Assembly: GCF_000210295.1 (NCBI RefSeq)
Contig: NC_026743.1
Span: 1,798,001-1,862,000 of the forward strand
DNA from: Trypanosoma brucei gambiense DAL972
Taxonomy: Eukaryota > Euglenozoa > Kinetoplastea > Trypanosomatida > Trypanosomatidae
Length of the DNA stretch: 64,000 nt
Reading direction: 5' to 3'
The notes under the pieces were generated by a model. That model was not told the origin of the DNA, ran no database searches, and worked only from the letters and a program-made list of their open reading frames with translations. Shown here piece by piece: positions 28,436 to 38,510 of the stretch. The position numbers and the translations under genes are program-made. The number at the start of each line of letters is the position of its first letter. Within the stretch, counting starts at the first letter, position 1.

Positions 28436-28506
28436 GCGCAGTTGGTCTAGTGGTAGAATTCTCGCCTGCCACGCGGGAGGCCCGGGTTCGATTCCCGGAC
28501 TGCGCA
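28436..28506 (+). tRNA. tRNA-Gly (GCC)
   Basis: 71 nt. The acceptor stem GCGCAGT/ACTGCGC pairs perfectly, with discriminator A at 28506. A-box TGGTCTAGTGG and B-box GGTTCGATTCC are canonical. Anticodon GCC at 28468-28470 lies in loop CTGCCAC. The T arm GCCCGGGTTCGATTCCCGGAC is intact apart from length limits on the stem. TTTT follows six bases downstream as Pol III terminator. No CCA is encoded and there is no intron. It is the only clear gene on the plus strand, opposite to the protein genes. Confidence 0.97.
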
Positions 28507-30493
28507 GACTTTTCGCGGCTCCACTTTACCCAAACGATAATAGTCTACCGCCGAGAAAATCACAGATGCAGCCGGCCTCGGGGCAAAAGCTGGCCGGTCG
28601 CAGCCCTTTTGGGCGTAGACGCTGGACACGCGCGCAACCAACATTGGTTGCAGCAGCGCCTCCAAAGTGACGGCGGGAAGTGGAACGGCGTGGACGAAAC
28701 AAGGCTGCCAGCCGCGGGCGATAGCGGGACAAACGGCTTCAACCACAAAGTTTCTGCCCGCGGTTCTGAAAACGCTTTCCTGCACCGAGTCGAGGCCTTC
28801 GTGCCTCACCAACTGGGGGACATATCGTGTGCCGTGCTGCCATACCTTGGGTCGGCGATTCCCCCGCGGTTAACTGTTGGAGCGTGAGGGACTGCGGGCG
28901 CACCCGCAACTCAGGATGACGGAAAAGTGGAAACGGAATGGCGGTGGGTTGCTGTTTGGGATCGAAAATCCGGGTTTACAAATCAAGAGACACTTCGGTC
29001 TCCATAAACACATGCGGGAGAGCTTTTCATGGTGATATAAAGAGTAGGGGGAACCCCTCTGCCCGAGGACAGCGAGAGTTAACGCCTGGGAACTAGAGCA
29101 CTTCAGCCACACCCCGACGCATACCTTTTCCGGCATTTAGATAATGAGTATAAAGGATGGCTGCGCAGGAAAACAATTGGAAACTGGCAACCGCAATCGC
29201 ATGGACGCGGAAAAGGAAAAGGATGTCCTGCCCAGCGCACATTCGCTGGCGGTGCATGGGAGGCTGCTGCTGAGGGTAGTGAGGGGTTCAGTTTCTCACT
29301 AAAGAACACCGGCGGCGAAAATACTATACTCCGTGCAAGGATATAAAAAAGGTGGAAAAAAGGACCGCAAACGACAAACGGAGCAACAGTATTTCCACCC
29401 ACCAACCCCCGCGAAAGTTTAGGTACGTGGAGAAGGAAATCCCCGGGGCGACGGCTTACAGAAAATGCCTGCGACGCGTTGATTATTATCCCCTAAGTCT
29501 GCTGTTTACACACACGCACACACATACACAAAAGGAATGCAGTTCCCTAAGAGGCCCCGGAATATAGATTTTTTTCTTTCATTATTACTCGCCGCATCAC
29601 CTCACTTATTCTAACCTTTCTACAACTCTCTTTATACTAAAAAGCGCCCCCAAAGAGCATCTTCACCCACAACGTGCAGCACGCTCAAGGCACAGTGGCT
29701 GGGCTCTCCTCAGCACTCCCCTATCGAGCTCTCCTTTACTTTCGGTACGCGTGCGAACGGCGAAATAGTTGCTGGCATGCGTCTTTAGCGGCGCACCCTC
29801 CCTTTTGTCCCGGAATTTGCAAACCCACCGCCTTATGCACTCAACAAGCTGCTTCAGATTAACCTTACCGGTTGACCTTTCCCCTCAGCGCCGGACCGAG
29901 CCGGAGCTCACACCGGAGAGCACGGAAGCAAATACACAGACAGTAAGGAAGGCAAACACACGAGCCGCAAGTGACCGCGATCAGGCGAGCCAAACCACTT
30001 ACGCTTCATGAGTTTTGTAGTACGGGTGTGAACGATGCCCTCGGCCCTGCATAAACACTCAATGACAGCATAGCGCAGCGCCGGTCCGTAGTCGAACGCA
30101 TCCCACCGCACCGAACACCGCGGCGACCATGGAGAAGTCCGAGGGCGTTGGAAAAGTCACGCGCTGTGCACGTGGGTTACGTTGGACGCACGTGCACGCT
30201 CAGCAACCCATTCACTGGGAACGAACTCATGCCTTCTGTTCTACAAAGGTGAGAGGGGAGAAGACACAGCTACGGGCATACACCAGCAAAAAAGTATTCA
30301 TACAAGCTTCCAGCGAGTCGAGAAATTTAAAAAAAAAACACGAGGTACTTGGAGAACAACATACGAAGGGATGATGGCTCGATCCCGCCTCACAAACAAC
30401 GAGCATAGATAAGTTATGTTCTACATGTTTCCTCATCTGCAGACCAAGGGCTGCCAAGGAAGATCGGGGCAGAAACTGTGTATTTTTCTCCTT
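28507..30493. other. 2-kb non-coding stretch between tRNA-Gly and the RCC1-like gene
   Basis: Only short frames on both strands without domains. A CA-rich simple repeat lies at about 29508-29531. Part of it must be the 3' UTR of the RCC1-like gene if transcription enters from the right. Confidence 0.5.
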
Positions 30494-31963
30494 TCAAATA
30501 ACAGCTAAAAAGTGGTCGGTAGCGACGATCGCATGCCCCCCTGAAAGAGCGTACTCGCAGGAGTCATCGTCAACTTCGCGGTCTTGGAGAAGCTTATCCG
30601 CACGCGCGACAGCAGCAACGGACAAACGCTCACCGCCCTGAACAGTCTCGACGCTTTGGCCCTCACCCTGAAGAAAAAGAAGGGACTTATTTGATGCGTC
30701 CTTTCCTGGGATGAGAAGAACCACGAAGTGATTAAAGCAAACTAGTCGGACCTCACTTCGCGCGGCTTCGAGCAAAGCATCTCCTGCAAGCGACGGAAAG
30801 GTGGTCTTGATGGCCACCCCCAACCTCTCTGACCACCGCATTTTCCCAAACCAAGTGGACTCTCGTTTGTCCTTTATCCAACGGCCGAGTGCTCCGTACC
30901 TATCCATCCTCTGTTGCTGACCATCACCAATGCAACGACTTCGAGAAATAGGAAGGCCGCACGATAGCCAGTCCATGTCGCTTGTGAGCAAGACTGAACG
31001 ATTGGCCGAGCACCAGATCGACACAATGCGTGCTTCTCCTGGCCCCAGTTCCGGACTTATACGCTCTACACGAAGCGGAAAATACATGCTTTCCGCTGAC
31101 CCCCAAGCGGCCCTCAGCGTTTTGATAGCATACGAATCCAAATTTTCATTCCCCCTTGGTTGGGGTGAAACGGAACGAATAGCAACGGGGGTTGGTGTAC
31201 CAACAGCTTTCGTGGAGCCGAGGCCGAGTTGCCCGCTGGTATTGTCTCCGAAGGCCAGTAGTTTTCCAGTTTGCAGTAACACGAAGGAGTGATTCCCCGC
31301 CGCGGCGATTTGCCTTATCGGCAGTCCGAAAAGGAGGCGGATAGATTTGAACGACGCCTGTAATGGGGGTTTTCGCTTCCCACCCAGTTGGCCACTCAGA
31401 CCAAGGCCACAACCGTACACCGCGTTGCACTTCCTTGTCATCAGCAACGTGTGATGGGATCCGCAAGACACAGCAGTAATTGGCACACAAAGGCGCCTAC
31501 CTTCAATCACGTCTCCTCCATCGACATCGTAACTACCGTTACCGAAGCCACTGATCATCTTCGGGGCAGAAAGTGCTGGAACCCCGTCGTCACTGTCTTC
31601 GCCACCTTCCGCTTTGTGACTGGTCCACACACTGCCGTCGCCCAACTGCCCATAAATGTTACTGTAACCAAATGAATGCACAGTTCCGTCTTCTTTGCAA
31701 AAGACGATGTGTGTGTCACCGGCTGCAACATCCTTAACGTTATCCTCCCCATTTTGCACGGTGCTTCCGTGATATTCGGGGAACCCCGGGGCCAACAATA
31801 TCAAACAACCACTTCTGAACAGGGCGACTCCGTAGTGTTTCGCGCAATACGCCACCTTCAGAAGTGTATCACCCGCTTCTAGGCGTTTTCCGAGAATTTC
31901 TATCGTCTCTTCACAACTATATGTGGCGGCCGAGCATGCGCCAACCACAGCATAAGGCGCCAT
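30494..31963 (-). CDS. RCC1-repeat (beta-propeller) protein
   Basis: 489 residues, ATG 31963. At least three RCC1-type repeats are recognisable by the G-x-N/G-x-x-GQLG pattern: VHSFGYSNIYGQLGDGS near 100, VYGCGLGLSGQLGGKRK near 185 and LLAFGDNTSGQLGLGS near 235, each preceded by hydrophobic strands with His or Gly (CGSHHTLLM, AGNHSFVLL). A final ALSGGHAIVATDHF closes the propeller. RCC1-fold proteins act as Ran exchange factors or as scaffolds. Without a visible chromatin-binding N-terminus I would not call this RCC1 itself. First gene right of the non-coding gap. Confidence 0.82.
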   Translation of the reverse strand: MAPYAVVGACSAATYSCEETIEILGKRLEAGDTLLKVAYCAKHYGVALFRSGCLILLAPGFPEYHGSTVQNGEDNVKDVAAGDTHIVFCKEDGTVHSFGYSNIYGQLGDGSVWTSHKAEGGEDSDDGVPALSAPKMISGFGNGSYDVDGGDVIEGRRLCVPITAVSCGSHHTLLMTRKCNAVYGCGLGLSGQLGGKRKPPLQASFKSIRLLFGLPIRQIAAAGNHSFVLLQTGKLLAFGDNTSGQLGLGSTKAVGTPTPVAIRSVSPQPRGNENLDSYAIKTLRAAWGSAESMYFPLRVERISPELGPGEARIVSIWCSANRSVLLTSDMDWLSCGLPISRSRCIGDGQQQRMDRYGALGRWIKDKRESTWFGKMRWSERLGVAIKTTFPSLAGDALLEAARSEVRLVCFNHFVVLLIPGKDASNKSLLFLQGEGQSVETVQGGERLSVAAVARADKLLQDREVDDDSCEYALSGGHAIVATDHFLAVI

Positions 31964-32216
31964 ATTTCTAACTACAGTCCCCGCAACAACTCTAAAATAA
32001 AGGCAAGAAAAACCAAGAACAATAGTGCCGTCTGCCGGCTGGTAAGGGCTCCGCGATTGGGGACCAGCGAAGCTGGTTGACGCGACCTTTTTGATAATAC
32101 AAACACGGACACACGGAAAAAGCTGTTGTAGTTAGCATGAAGATATTTGTTGGTCAGCTGGCACCAACACCATGACTCAGTACCCCTACTTCCTGCAACG
32201 TCTTGTTCCCCAGCAC

Positions 32217-33719
32217 TTAAGACCCCTGCGAGTCATACAAGTTCACAATGTCGGAAACCAAAAAAAACGACCCCGTAACAAACACTTGAACTGGTTTTGA
32301 CGTGTCTTCGTCATCGCTAGATGCCGCAGAAACAACTTCAACGACCTCCTCTAGCGACACGAACGGTGCCGCCCGTGAAAAGCAAGGGACTGCCCCACAC
32401 AGCGTCTTCCAACATCTTATTAGTCCGGTGGCTTTGTCCTGAGTGTAAGCGTCAGAGTTGTTCTTCCATATCTCCCTCATTCCCTTTGGATCGAGAGCAC
32501 AAACGAATACGGCCTTGGAGAAGCTATCAACAAAGGGTCTGAACGCCTCGACAATACGTTCTGGCTGCCGTGACGAGTACATCAACAGGACACGCCTCGG
32601 CTTGCTATCACAAGTCCTCTTGGTGCTTTCCTTCACAAACCAGCGGGTGGCGCACCTTAAGCTTTCATACGTGTGCGCACCATCTAAATAGAAGGTGCCT
32701 TTGCTCCCATCACCAACAGGCAAAACCTGCGAGCGACCCATCACTGTCGTCCTTTGAAGTACGTGGCGCTCGACATCGTCAAGCGGTTGTGTGAGTGGGA
32801 TTCCCATCACACTGCGCGCCACCAACAAGGCTAACCGTGAATTCTCCACAGCGTGCTCCCCTCCAATTGATAGGCAGGGCCACCCATCCGTCGGCACCGC
32901 AACGTCATCCGCGAATACCAATGGCGAGTCTACCCCCTCGGCATAATCTTTAAGCACCCGACGGGTGGATGGGTGATCGCCTTGAGGAGCGGCATAACAA
33001 ACGACACCAGGTTTCATGATGCCGGCTTTTTGCAGTGCAATTTCCTCCACCGTATCGCCTAATATTTCCGTATGGTCGATACCAAGAGCTGTTATCACGC
33101 TTGCCTCAGGAATGATGATGTTTGTTGGGTCGCGGCTGCCCCCGATACCAACTTCCACCACAGCTACGTCAACACTCTCGCCTGCGAAAGCAACCAACGA
33201 AACCAAAAACATCAGGCAGAAGAAACTGCATGGTGCCGGGAGGTCCCAAGTCACCTCCTTGTCCGCACCAGCAAGCTCCACGAAACAATCTACAACTTGG
33301 AAAAAATAGTGTACAAATGTGTCCATTGGGAGAACTTCATTGTTAACCATAATGCGCTCTCGAACATCCTTAACATGGGGTGATGTAAAGAGGCCAACCT
33401 TAAGCCCATAGGCCTCTAGGAGCGCTGCCGTATAGGACGCCGTGGTGCCTTTTCCTTTCGTCCCCGCCACATGAACGAAACGGAGCGTGTCAAGGCAGCG
33501 CCGCATATTGAGACGCTCAATGAGCAACCCGACCAGCTCAGCGCTCTTACCCGAGGTGTTAGCAAGCGTGCGATTTCTGTACGTTGGGTTCACAACTCTC
33601 AACGTTAACTCATACATAACACGCAGCACATCGTCATATGAGCGCTGGGAACCCGTACAACCTCCCTTCGCACCGAATAAAGCTCTCGCTGCGGCGGGGA
33701 GGCGGTGCCACGCAGTCAT
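32217..33719 (-). CDS. FPGS: Folylpolyglutamate synthetase
   Basis: 500 residues, ATG 33719. The Mur-ligase-type P-loop FVHVAGTKGKGTTASYTAAL at about 82-101 is followed by GLFTSPHVKDVRERIMVNNE, the folate-site signature, then VEVGIGGSRDPTN and ITALGIDHTEILGDTVEEIA. The C-terminal domain has FYLDGAHTYESL. It adds glutamate residues to tetrahydrofolate to retain it in the cell and mitochondrion. Trypanosomes take up folate, so FPGS rather than a bacterial dihydrofolate synthase function is expected. The Ala/Arg-rich first 20 residues could target a mitochondrial form. Confidence 0.93.
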   Translation of the reverse strand: MTAWHRLPAAARALFGAKGGCTGSQRSYDDVLRVMYELTLRVVNPTYRNRTLANTSGKSAELVGLLIERLNMRRCLDTLRFVHVAGTKGKGTTASYTAALLEAYGLKVGLFTSPHVKDVRERIMVNNEVLPMDTFVHYFFQVVDCFVELAGADKEVTWDLPAPCSFFCLMFLVSLVAFAGESVDVAVVEVGIGGSRDPTNIIIPEASVITALGIDHTEILGDTVEEIALQKAGIMKPGVVCYAAPQGDHPSTRRVLKDYAEGVDSPLVFADDVAVPTDGWPCLSIGGEHAVENSRLALLVARSVMGIPLTQPLDDVERHVLQRTTVMGRSQVLPVGDGSKGTFYLDGAHTYESLRCATRWFVKESTKRTCDSKPRRVLLMYSSRQPERIVEAFRPFVDSFSKAVFVCALDPKGMREIWKNNSDAYTQDKATGLIRCWKTLCGAVPCFSRAAPFVSLEEVVEVVSAASSDDEDTSKPVQVFVTGSFFLVSDIVNLYDSQGS

Positions 33720-35561
33720 TCCTGGAAGGGGAGACAGCGCCGTTACAACCTAATCTAGAATAGAGGTGGGTGATCCCTCCTATCAGAGCCACACGAAGCT
33801 CTAATATCTATACCCTAAATCAAAAAATGGAAGTAAGTGCGTGCGATTGTGTGCGTGTATTAATCGGTGAATCTGACAAATGTTCTGCGGTACACACATC
33901 CGTAACTGTTACCCTTGCAGTCACTGAAATTATCGCTACAGTCATCAGTAGTTGGCCCTCGAGGTGAACCTGCGCGCAGCTGCACGACGCCGCCAAACCA
34001 CGAACTTCACCCCCAAACCCTCATGGGTCAAAGAGTGGCTCGCCCCATTCCTCAAAACTCCGCAGGTCGCACATTCAGTTCAGCCTCCTTCGTTTTGACA
34101 GTTTCCACTGTAAGGGCGCAAAGCAACCCTTACGCTCTCCAAAAGTCGAGAACTGGAATACTTTACCCTGCATCCAAATACTAAACGCACGGTGTTTGCG
34201 GTCGTCAGATCTACGTGAGACCCAAACTGGCAGAAAACAAAGGACGAAAAAAATCATTAAAAAGAAAAAAGACAACAACGCCGGGAAGGCAGTACTCCCT
34301 TCCCCACTATAATCATGTTTACAATACTCAACCCCACCATTCACTTGGTACAAAAATTGAAGGTGCTGCAAAACCTGGCGCGCATCGACGCAGCACTCGC
34401 CGAAGCACATCTGATCCGGGAACCCGCGGCGGGCGTACCTCACCGCCGCATCACCTAAATACTCATTCCCCTTTCGATGCTCTTCACTGCTGTTTGGGCA
34501 ACCAACCCGACGCAGAGCGTCCATAAACCGCCCTTAAGGCCCGCGAACTCCCCTTCATCCCCTTTAAGCACCGCGTCCTCACACCAGGAACAACAACGCC
34601 CTCTACAAAGGCTCCGCAAACCGCCGCGTCTCCTTGCTGATAAGAGGAATTTTTTGAAAGTCTGCGATTCCCTTCCGCGGTGACTTTCTATCCCCCCTTG
34701 ACCTTTACCGCGGCATTCATTTTGGAATATGTTCTTTACTCGGCGATGTACCCATCATACCCCCACCTAGATAAAACTTTTACGAGCGCATTATTTGATA
34801 CTGACCGTAAGCGACGCACAAGTTCAACAAATTACCGCCCAGTGAAGTGGTCTCGTAAGAAGCAAAGGGTGCTGGCATCAGTTGACCAAATAGTACGAAC
34901 AACCTCCTCGTTCGTTGACTATAAAGATCCCCTCACGCTGCATGAAAAATACTAAAATATCTTAACCATTCCACATACCTCATCCACACGCGAGCCCGTG
35001 ACAACGCAATAACACTATGTAGAACCTGTCAGTGATCGGGCTGTTAAAAAAAAAAAAATGCTCCGCCCACTGAACGAAACAGTGGGGGTTCCCTCCATGC
35101 CGATTTGGGTGCCATGCGTCACCCCTGATTCCACGCAACTGCACAATGCCGCGACGTGCACAGTCAAACACCGTCTGCAGCGTTACGTTTTATTCGTTGA
35201 GAAACCACCCCACCGCATTTTATCGCGTAAAAAGTCTCCCTGCCGTTTGCGAGGGCACAAAGATGCCTCGTGGGGAGCCGCTGCCCGAGGGGTCAGCTGC
35301 GTGGAACAAGGGGGAAAAATACTTTATGCGAGAAAAATATCCGTTTATCATCAGCTTACACCTACATGCACAACCATCACCTTTAACGGAATGTCACCCA
35401 CACACCCACCCCCGCCATCACACGACGCATAAAAAACATTCGGATTGTAGAGAACCGAAAGGCGTAGCGGAGGGCCCGAAAGTGAGAACTAATGCATCTT
35501 CCCCCTTTCCCTCCACTAGAGATCTCCCTTTCTGTAGTGTGTTGTCATGGCGGTAAAGGAG
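33720..35561. other. 1.8-kb region between FAN1-like and FPGS genes
   Basis: Holds only the weak membrane ORF at 34075-34524 on the coding strand. A poly(A)12 near 35047-35058 reads as a polypyrimidine tract on the sense strand. Plus-strand frames at 35058-35556 overlap each other and show no domain. Confidence 0.5.
34075..34524 (-). CDS. Hypothetical ORF with one membrane segment, 149 aa (doubtful)
   Basis: ATG 34524 on the coding strand. Contains one strong hydrophobic segment at about 83-103 (ALLSFFFLMIFFVLCFLPVW) followed by a basic stretch (SRRSDDRKHR). The T-rich DNA that encodes this segment could equally be a polypyrimidine tract of the untranslated region. No family recognised. Confidence 0.3.
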   Translation of the reverse strand: MDALRRVGCPNSSEEHRKGNEYLGDAAVRYARRGFPDQMCFGECCVDARQVLQHLQFLYQVNGGVEYCKHDYSGEGSTAFPALLSFFFLMIFFVLCFLPVWVSRRSDDRKHRAFSIWMQGKVFQFSTFGERKGCFAPLQWKLSKRRRLN

Positions 35562-38510
35562 TTATACAGGAGGGTGCGCTCCGTCCTGTCGGTTGCGACC
35601 CCTCCCATGTTCCGTTCCGTCATGGCGGCCTTTAGAACGATTTGATTTTTTTTTCCCTTCGTCTACATCGGTGACATGTGCCACAGTGACATCAAACTTG
35701 CACCGCAGCAATGTGTCGATAGTGCTGATCTGTTTTTCGCTCAACGACTCGTTCGGGCCAAGCACCTCCACCAGCTTGAACTCGTATCCGTCTGGTTGGG
35801 ATGGCACTTCACGCCACAACACAAGGTCGGGAAAACTGTCAAAGTGAACACTATAACCATCTTCAGGCGGTGGAAGGTACAAACAACGGAGAAGAGCGCA
35901 TAGTGCACCCTGCGGGACCGCCTGCAGGAGGTCAAACAGAGGAAACTCCTCAGGGTCCAAAAGCTGCTCGGCAGGTATAAAGGACGCAGTCGGCCCGTCT
36001 TTTTCTTGAGAGTTGGGCGACCTAACCGGCTGGCCGAGAGGCACAAAATTTTCATCGCCCGATATGAAGTCAGCCCCAACGTCATTTGCGTGAAGGGGTT
36101 CTTTAAGGCTACTAGAGTTTGACTTCTGCTTGGAGTTATCTTCACAGGCCCCACTGTTCTCTGAAACGCACCGTTGACGCACGTAGTAGATGAGAACATC
36201 TCTGGAGCACCGCTCAAAGAACCTTAAGCTCTTTTCGATGATATGCCGACGTCGTTGCTGGAAACTGATGCTGCTTGTTTCGAGATCTAACGGAGTTTCT
36301 TGTACTGGCGAGAGCCAAACAAACTCCGGTACAGACCCAGTCATCGACTCATTTCCCCGGGGGAGGGCATCTGGATCAAAGTGAAACGCATCCCACAAAA
36401 GGAGTCGCCCCAGATAGTTAACCCAACGCCCTTTGCAGTGCAAACCCGTCCACGACGAAGGTCGACACGTACCGTCGCCACTCTCATGTACCTTCGGCAG
36501 CCCAAACCATCGGAGCACACACTTCTCCGCACTGAAACAGCCAGTTGACGGCTTGGTATCGCCCCAAAACGTGGCATCTGAATGGTCCTTATCCCCAGGG
36601 ATTGTTGTCTCGGGCGCCGAAAGCATGTGGGCTGTGAAACTCGAGAGGTTGGGCGACGTTGGGGTCCAGCGGCGCAAAAAACTTTGCAGCGACAGAAGTG
36701 TCCTCTCTATCGCAATGCGATCAGACCGCCGGTAGAAGTGAAGTCGGTGATGCTCACCGACAGCGTTGTAAAGAGCCACAGCCTTTTGGGACCCACTGTT
36801 TCGGCCCCTCCCCACACGGAACAGTGCGCAAAGAAGGCGAGCGCGACGCTGAATAGATACAGGAAGCTCTTCTGCGCGTTCCATGCGTAGATACCGTTGG
36901 GGAGAATCTTGTTCCCTCCAGGCGCTCTGTCGCTTTTCAAGCAATTGAAACGCACCCTCCTTGTCACCCAAGTGTGCATGACCCTGTGCAAGGAGATTCC
37001 ACCACTTACCCCGCTTCTCGTAGCGGTAGTACATGGGAAAGGTTGGTGTTCCGAAACTCGTACTGACGACGTAAACAGGTTCGTCAAGTAGTTTCCGCAG
37101 CCACATGTTTACCAGGTCCCACCTCTTGTGGGCCTGCAGTAAAGGAACTAAAAGCTCAGCACACGCAAACCAGCGGTATTTAGGAAGGAAATGAAGAAGA
37201 TGCTCATAGAGCAAACCACCATGGTGCAGTAGCTCCTCCACAGACAGGGCACAACCATCACTCACATCGGCACAGGTTGTCACTGAGTACGTCCTCTTCC
37301 GTCGCGCAGTCTCGTCGGCGCAGTCATCGGCAGTTAACGGCCTGCTGTCCAATAACGCGAGCTTTTTCTCAATAGTGCTGTGATATTCCAACACAAGATC
37401 AGCGCTGCACTGTTTCAGGGTTTTGGCGTGTCGAAGTTCACACAAGCGTTGGCACAGTTCTGTTGCCTCCCTGAAGCTTACCAAAGCCTTTGGGGAAGAA
37501 GCAAGAAGTGGCACAACACCTCCAGAGGACTCACCCCCCACTATTCTACACGCTTGAGGCCACAACATCCAGGGGCCACGCAAGTCAGAACTCTGGCGCA
37601 ACATCAACTTTGATACGATCTTCAGGATGGTGGTGTCAGAGGACCTGCACCCCGCTGGAGCTGAACCCGGGTATTTGCATATATCATCACGAATGCTTGG
37701 GGCCGTTACTTCGTGGATTAATTCACTAATCTTTAGTATGCTATCTCTGAACAACTGATGAACACAACATATCGGACCAACGGTTCTATCCCACGCACTA
37801 GCAAGCTGTCCTTCTTCATCGGAAACTGATAAAATCCTATCGATCAAATCTTCCTTCTCCGGAAGCAGACGGGACGAGCAACCCTTAGCGTTCCATGAAC
37901 TCCGCCCCGCTGTTTGGACGCCCGTTATTGACTCTCCACCGTACGAATGGTTTCCTGCTGAAGTGTAATGCACAGCACTGTGGTTGTGAGAAGGGGGTAC
38001 ATCCTCATATCGCACACATCGGTCAAGTTGCTGCAGCTCATGAACCCTCGCCGTCCGCAGAATCTCTCTGATCTCTTCCCTGCACCCTAACGGAGGCCGA
38101 AAGATCGCCTTACCATCCAACACCCTGACAAGTTGTTCTCCCTCACTCCGTGTATCGCTAATAACGTACTTCGCTATTGGGGTTATGTTCAACTCCTCCA
38201 GGGCAGAAGCTACGCGAATAAAACAGCTATATTGTGTTTCGATGCATCGCACTCGAAGCCACTTGGCATCGCGCAGAGCCATGCGAAGAAGAAGTTCAAA
38301 TGCCTCAATGCCGTCAGCAGCCTCTTCCGATCGACACAGGTTGTTTAGAGACAGAGTTATAAGCCTGCGCAACGACAATAAATCTGAGGAATCAATCGCC
38401 TTTTCGTAATACTGAAGTACATACCAAGCGCTAACGTGAAACGCTTCAACCATCGGTAGCGACAAAGCCCGCTCCAAGTCACGAGAGGAAGGGCAGACGT
38501 CACCTGTCAT
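35562..38510 (-). CDS. FAN1-like VRR-NUC protein, probably without nuclease activity
   Basis: 982 residues from ATG 38510; upstream in-frame TTG ignored. The middle holds a TPR-like region (RGKWWNLLAQGHAHLGDKEG near 495). The FAN1 C-terminal block follows: TGLHCKGRWVNYLGRLLLWD near 690 and the VRR-NUC core SFPDLVLW near 893, KLVEVLGPNESLSEKQ at 912-927. FAN1 is a structure-specific nuclease of DNA crosslink repair. Compared with human FAN1 as I recall it, D960 and E975 are kept (D895, E915), but E834 in GIHGEG is Lys here (K693) and K977 in VEVKGP is Leu (L917). I checked both codons (AAA, CTT). Family call firm; loss of catalysis is inferred. Confidence 0.88.
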   Translation of the reverse strand: MTGDVCPSSRDLERALSLPMVEAFHVSAWYVLQYYEKAIDSSDLLSLRRLITLSLNNLCRSEEAADGIEAFELLLRMALRDAKWLRVRCIETQYSCFIRVASALEELNITPIAKYVISDTRSEGEQLVRVLDGKAIFRPPLGCREEIREILRTARVHELQQLDRCVRYEDVPPSHNHSAVHYTSAGNHSYGGESITGVQTAGRSSWNAKGCSSRLLPEKEDLIDRILSVSDEEGQLASAWDRTVGPICCVHQLFRDSILKISELIHEVTAPSIRDDICKYPGSAPAGCRSSDTTILKIVSKLMLRQSSDLRGPWMLWPQACRIVGGESSGGVVPLLASSPKALVSFREATELCQRLCELRHAKTLKQCSADLVLEYHSTIEKKLALLDSRPLTADDCADETARRKRTYSVTTCADVSDGCALSVEELLHHGGLLYEHLLHFLPKYRWFACAELLVPLLQAHKRWDLVNMWLRKLLDEPVYVVSTSFGTPTFPMYYRYEKRGKWWNLLAQGHAHLGDKEGAFQLLEKRQSAWREQDSPQRYLRMERAEELPVSIQRRARLLCALFRVGRGRNSGSQKAVALYNAVGEHHRLHFYRRSDRIAIERTLLSLQSFLRRWTPTSPNLSSFTAHMLSAPETTIPGDKDHSDATFWGDTKPSTGCFSAEKCVLRWFGLPKVHESGDGTCRPSSWTGLHCKGRWVNYLGRLLLWDAFHFDPDALPRGNESMTGSVPEFVWLSPVQETPLDLETSSISFQQRRRHIIEKSLRFFERCSRDVLIYYVRQRCVSENSGACEDNSKQKSNSSSLKEPLHANDVGADFISGDENFVPLGQPVRSPNSQEKDGPTASFIPAEQLLDPEEFPLFDLLQAVPQGALCALLRCLYLPPPEDGYSVHFDSFPDLVLWREVPSQPDGYEFKLVEVLGPNESLSEKQISTIDTLLRCKFDVTVAHVTDVDEGKKKSNRSKGRHDGTEHGRGRNRQDGAHPPV

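Noticed and set aside
29508..29531. CA-rich repeat considered as a CRISPR-like or tandem array
   Set aside because: Simple dinucleotide microsatellite only; no CRISPR arrays or prokaryotic features occur in the window.
35058..35556. Two overlapping plus-strand frames (124 and 136 codons)
   Set aside because: Opposite to the array direction, overlap each other in different frames, no family features.
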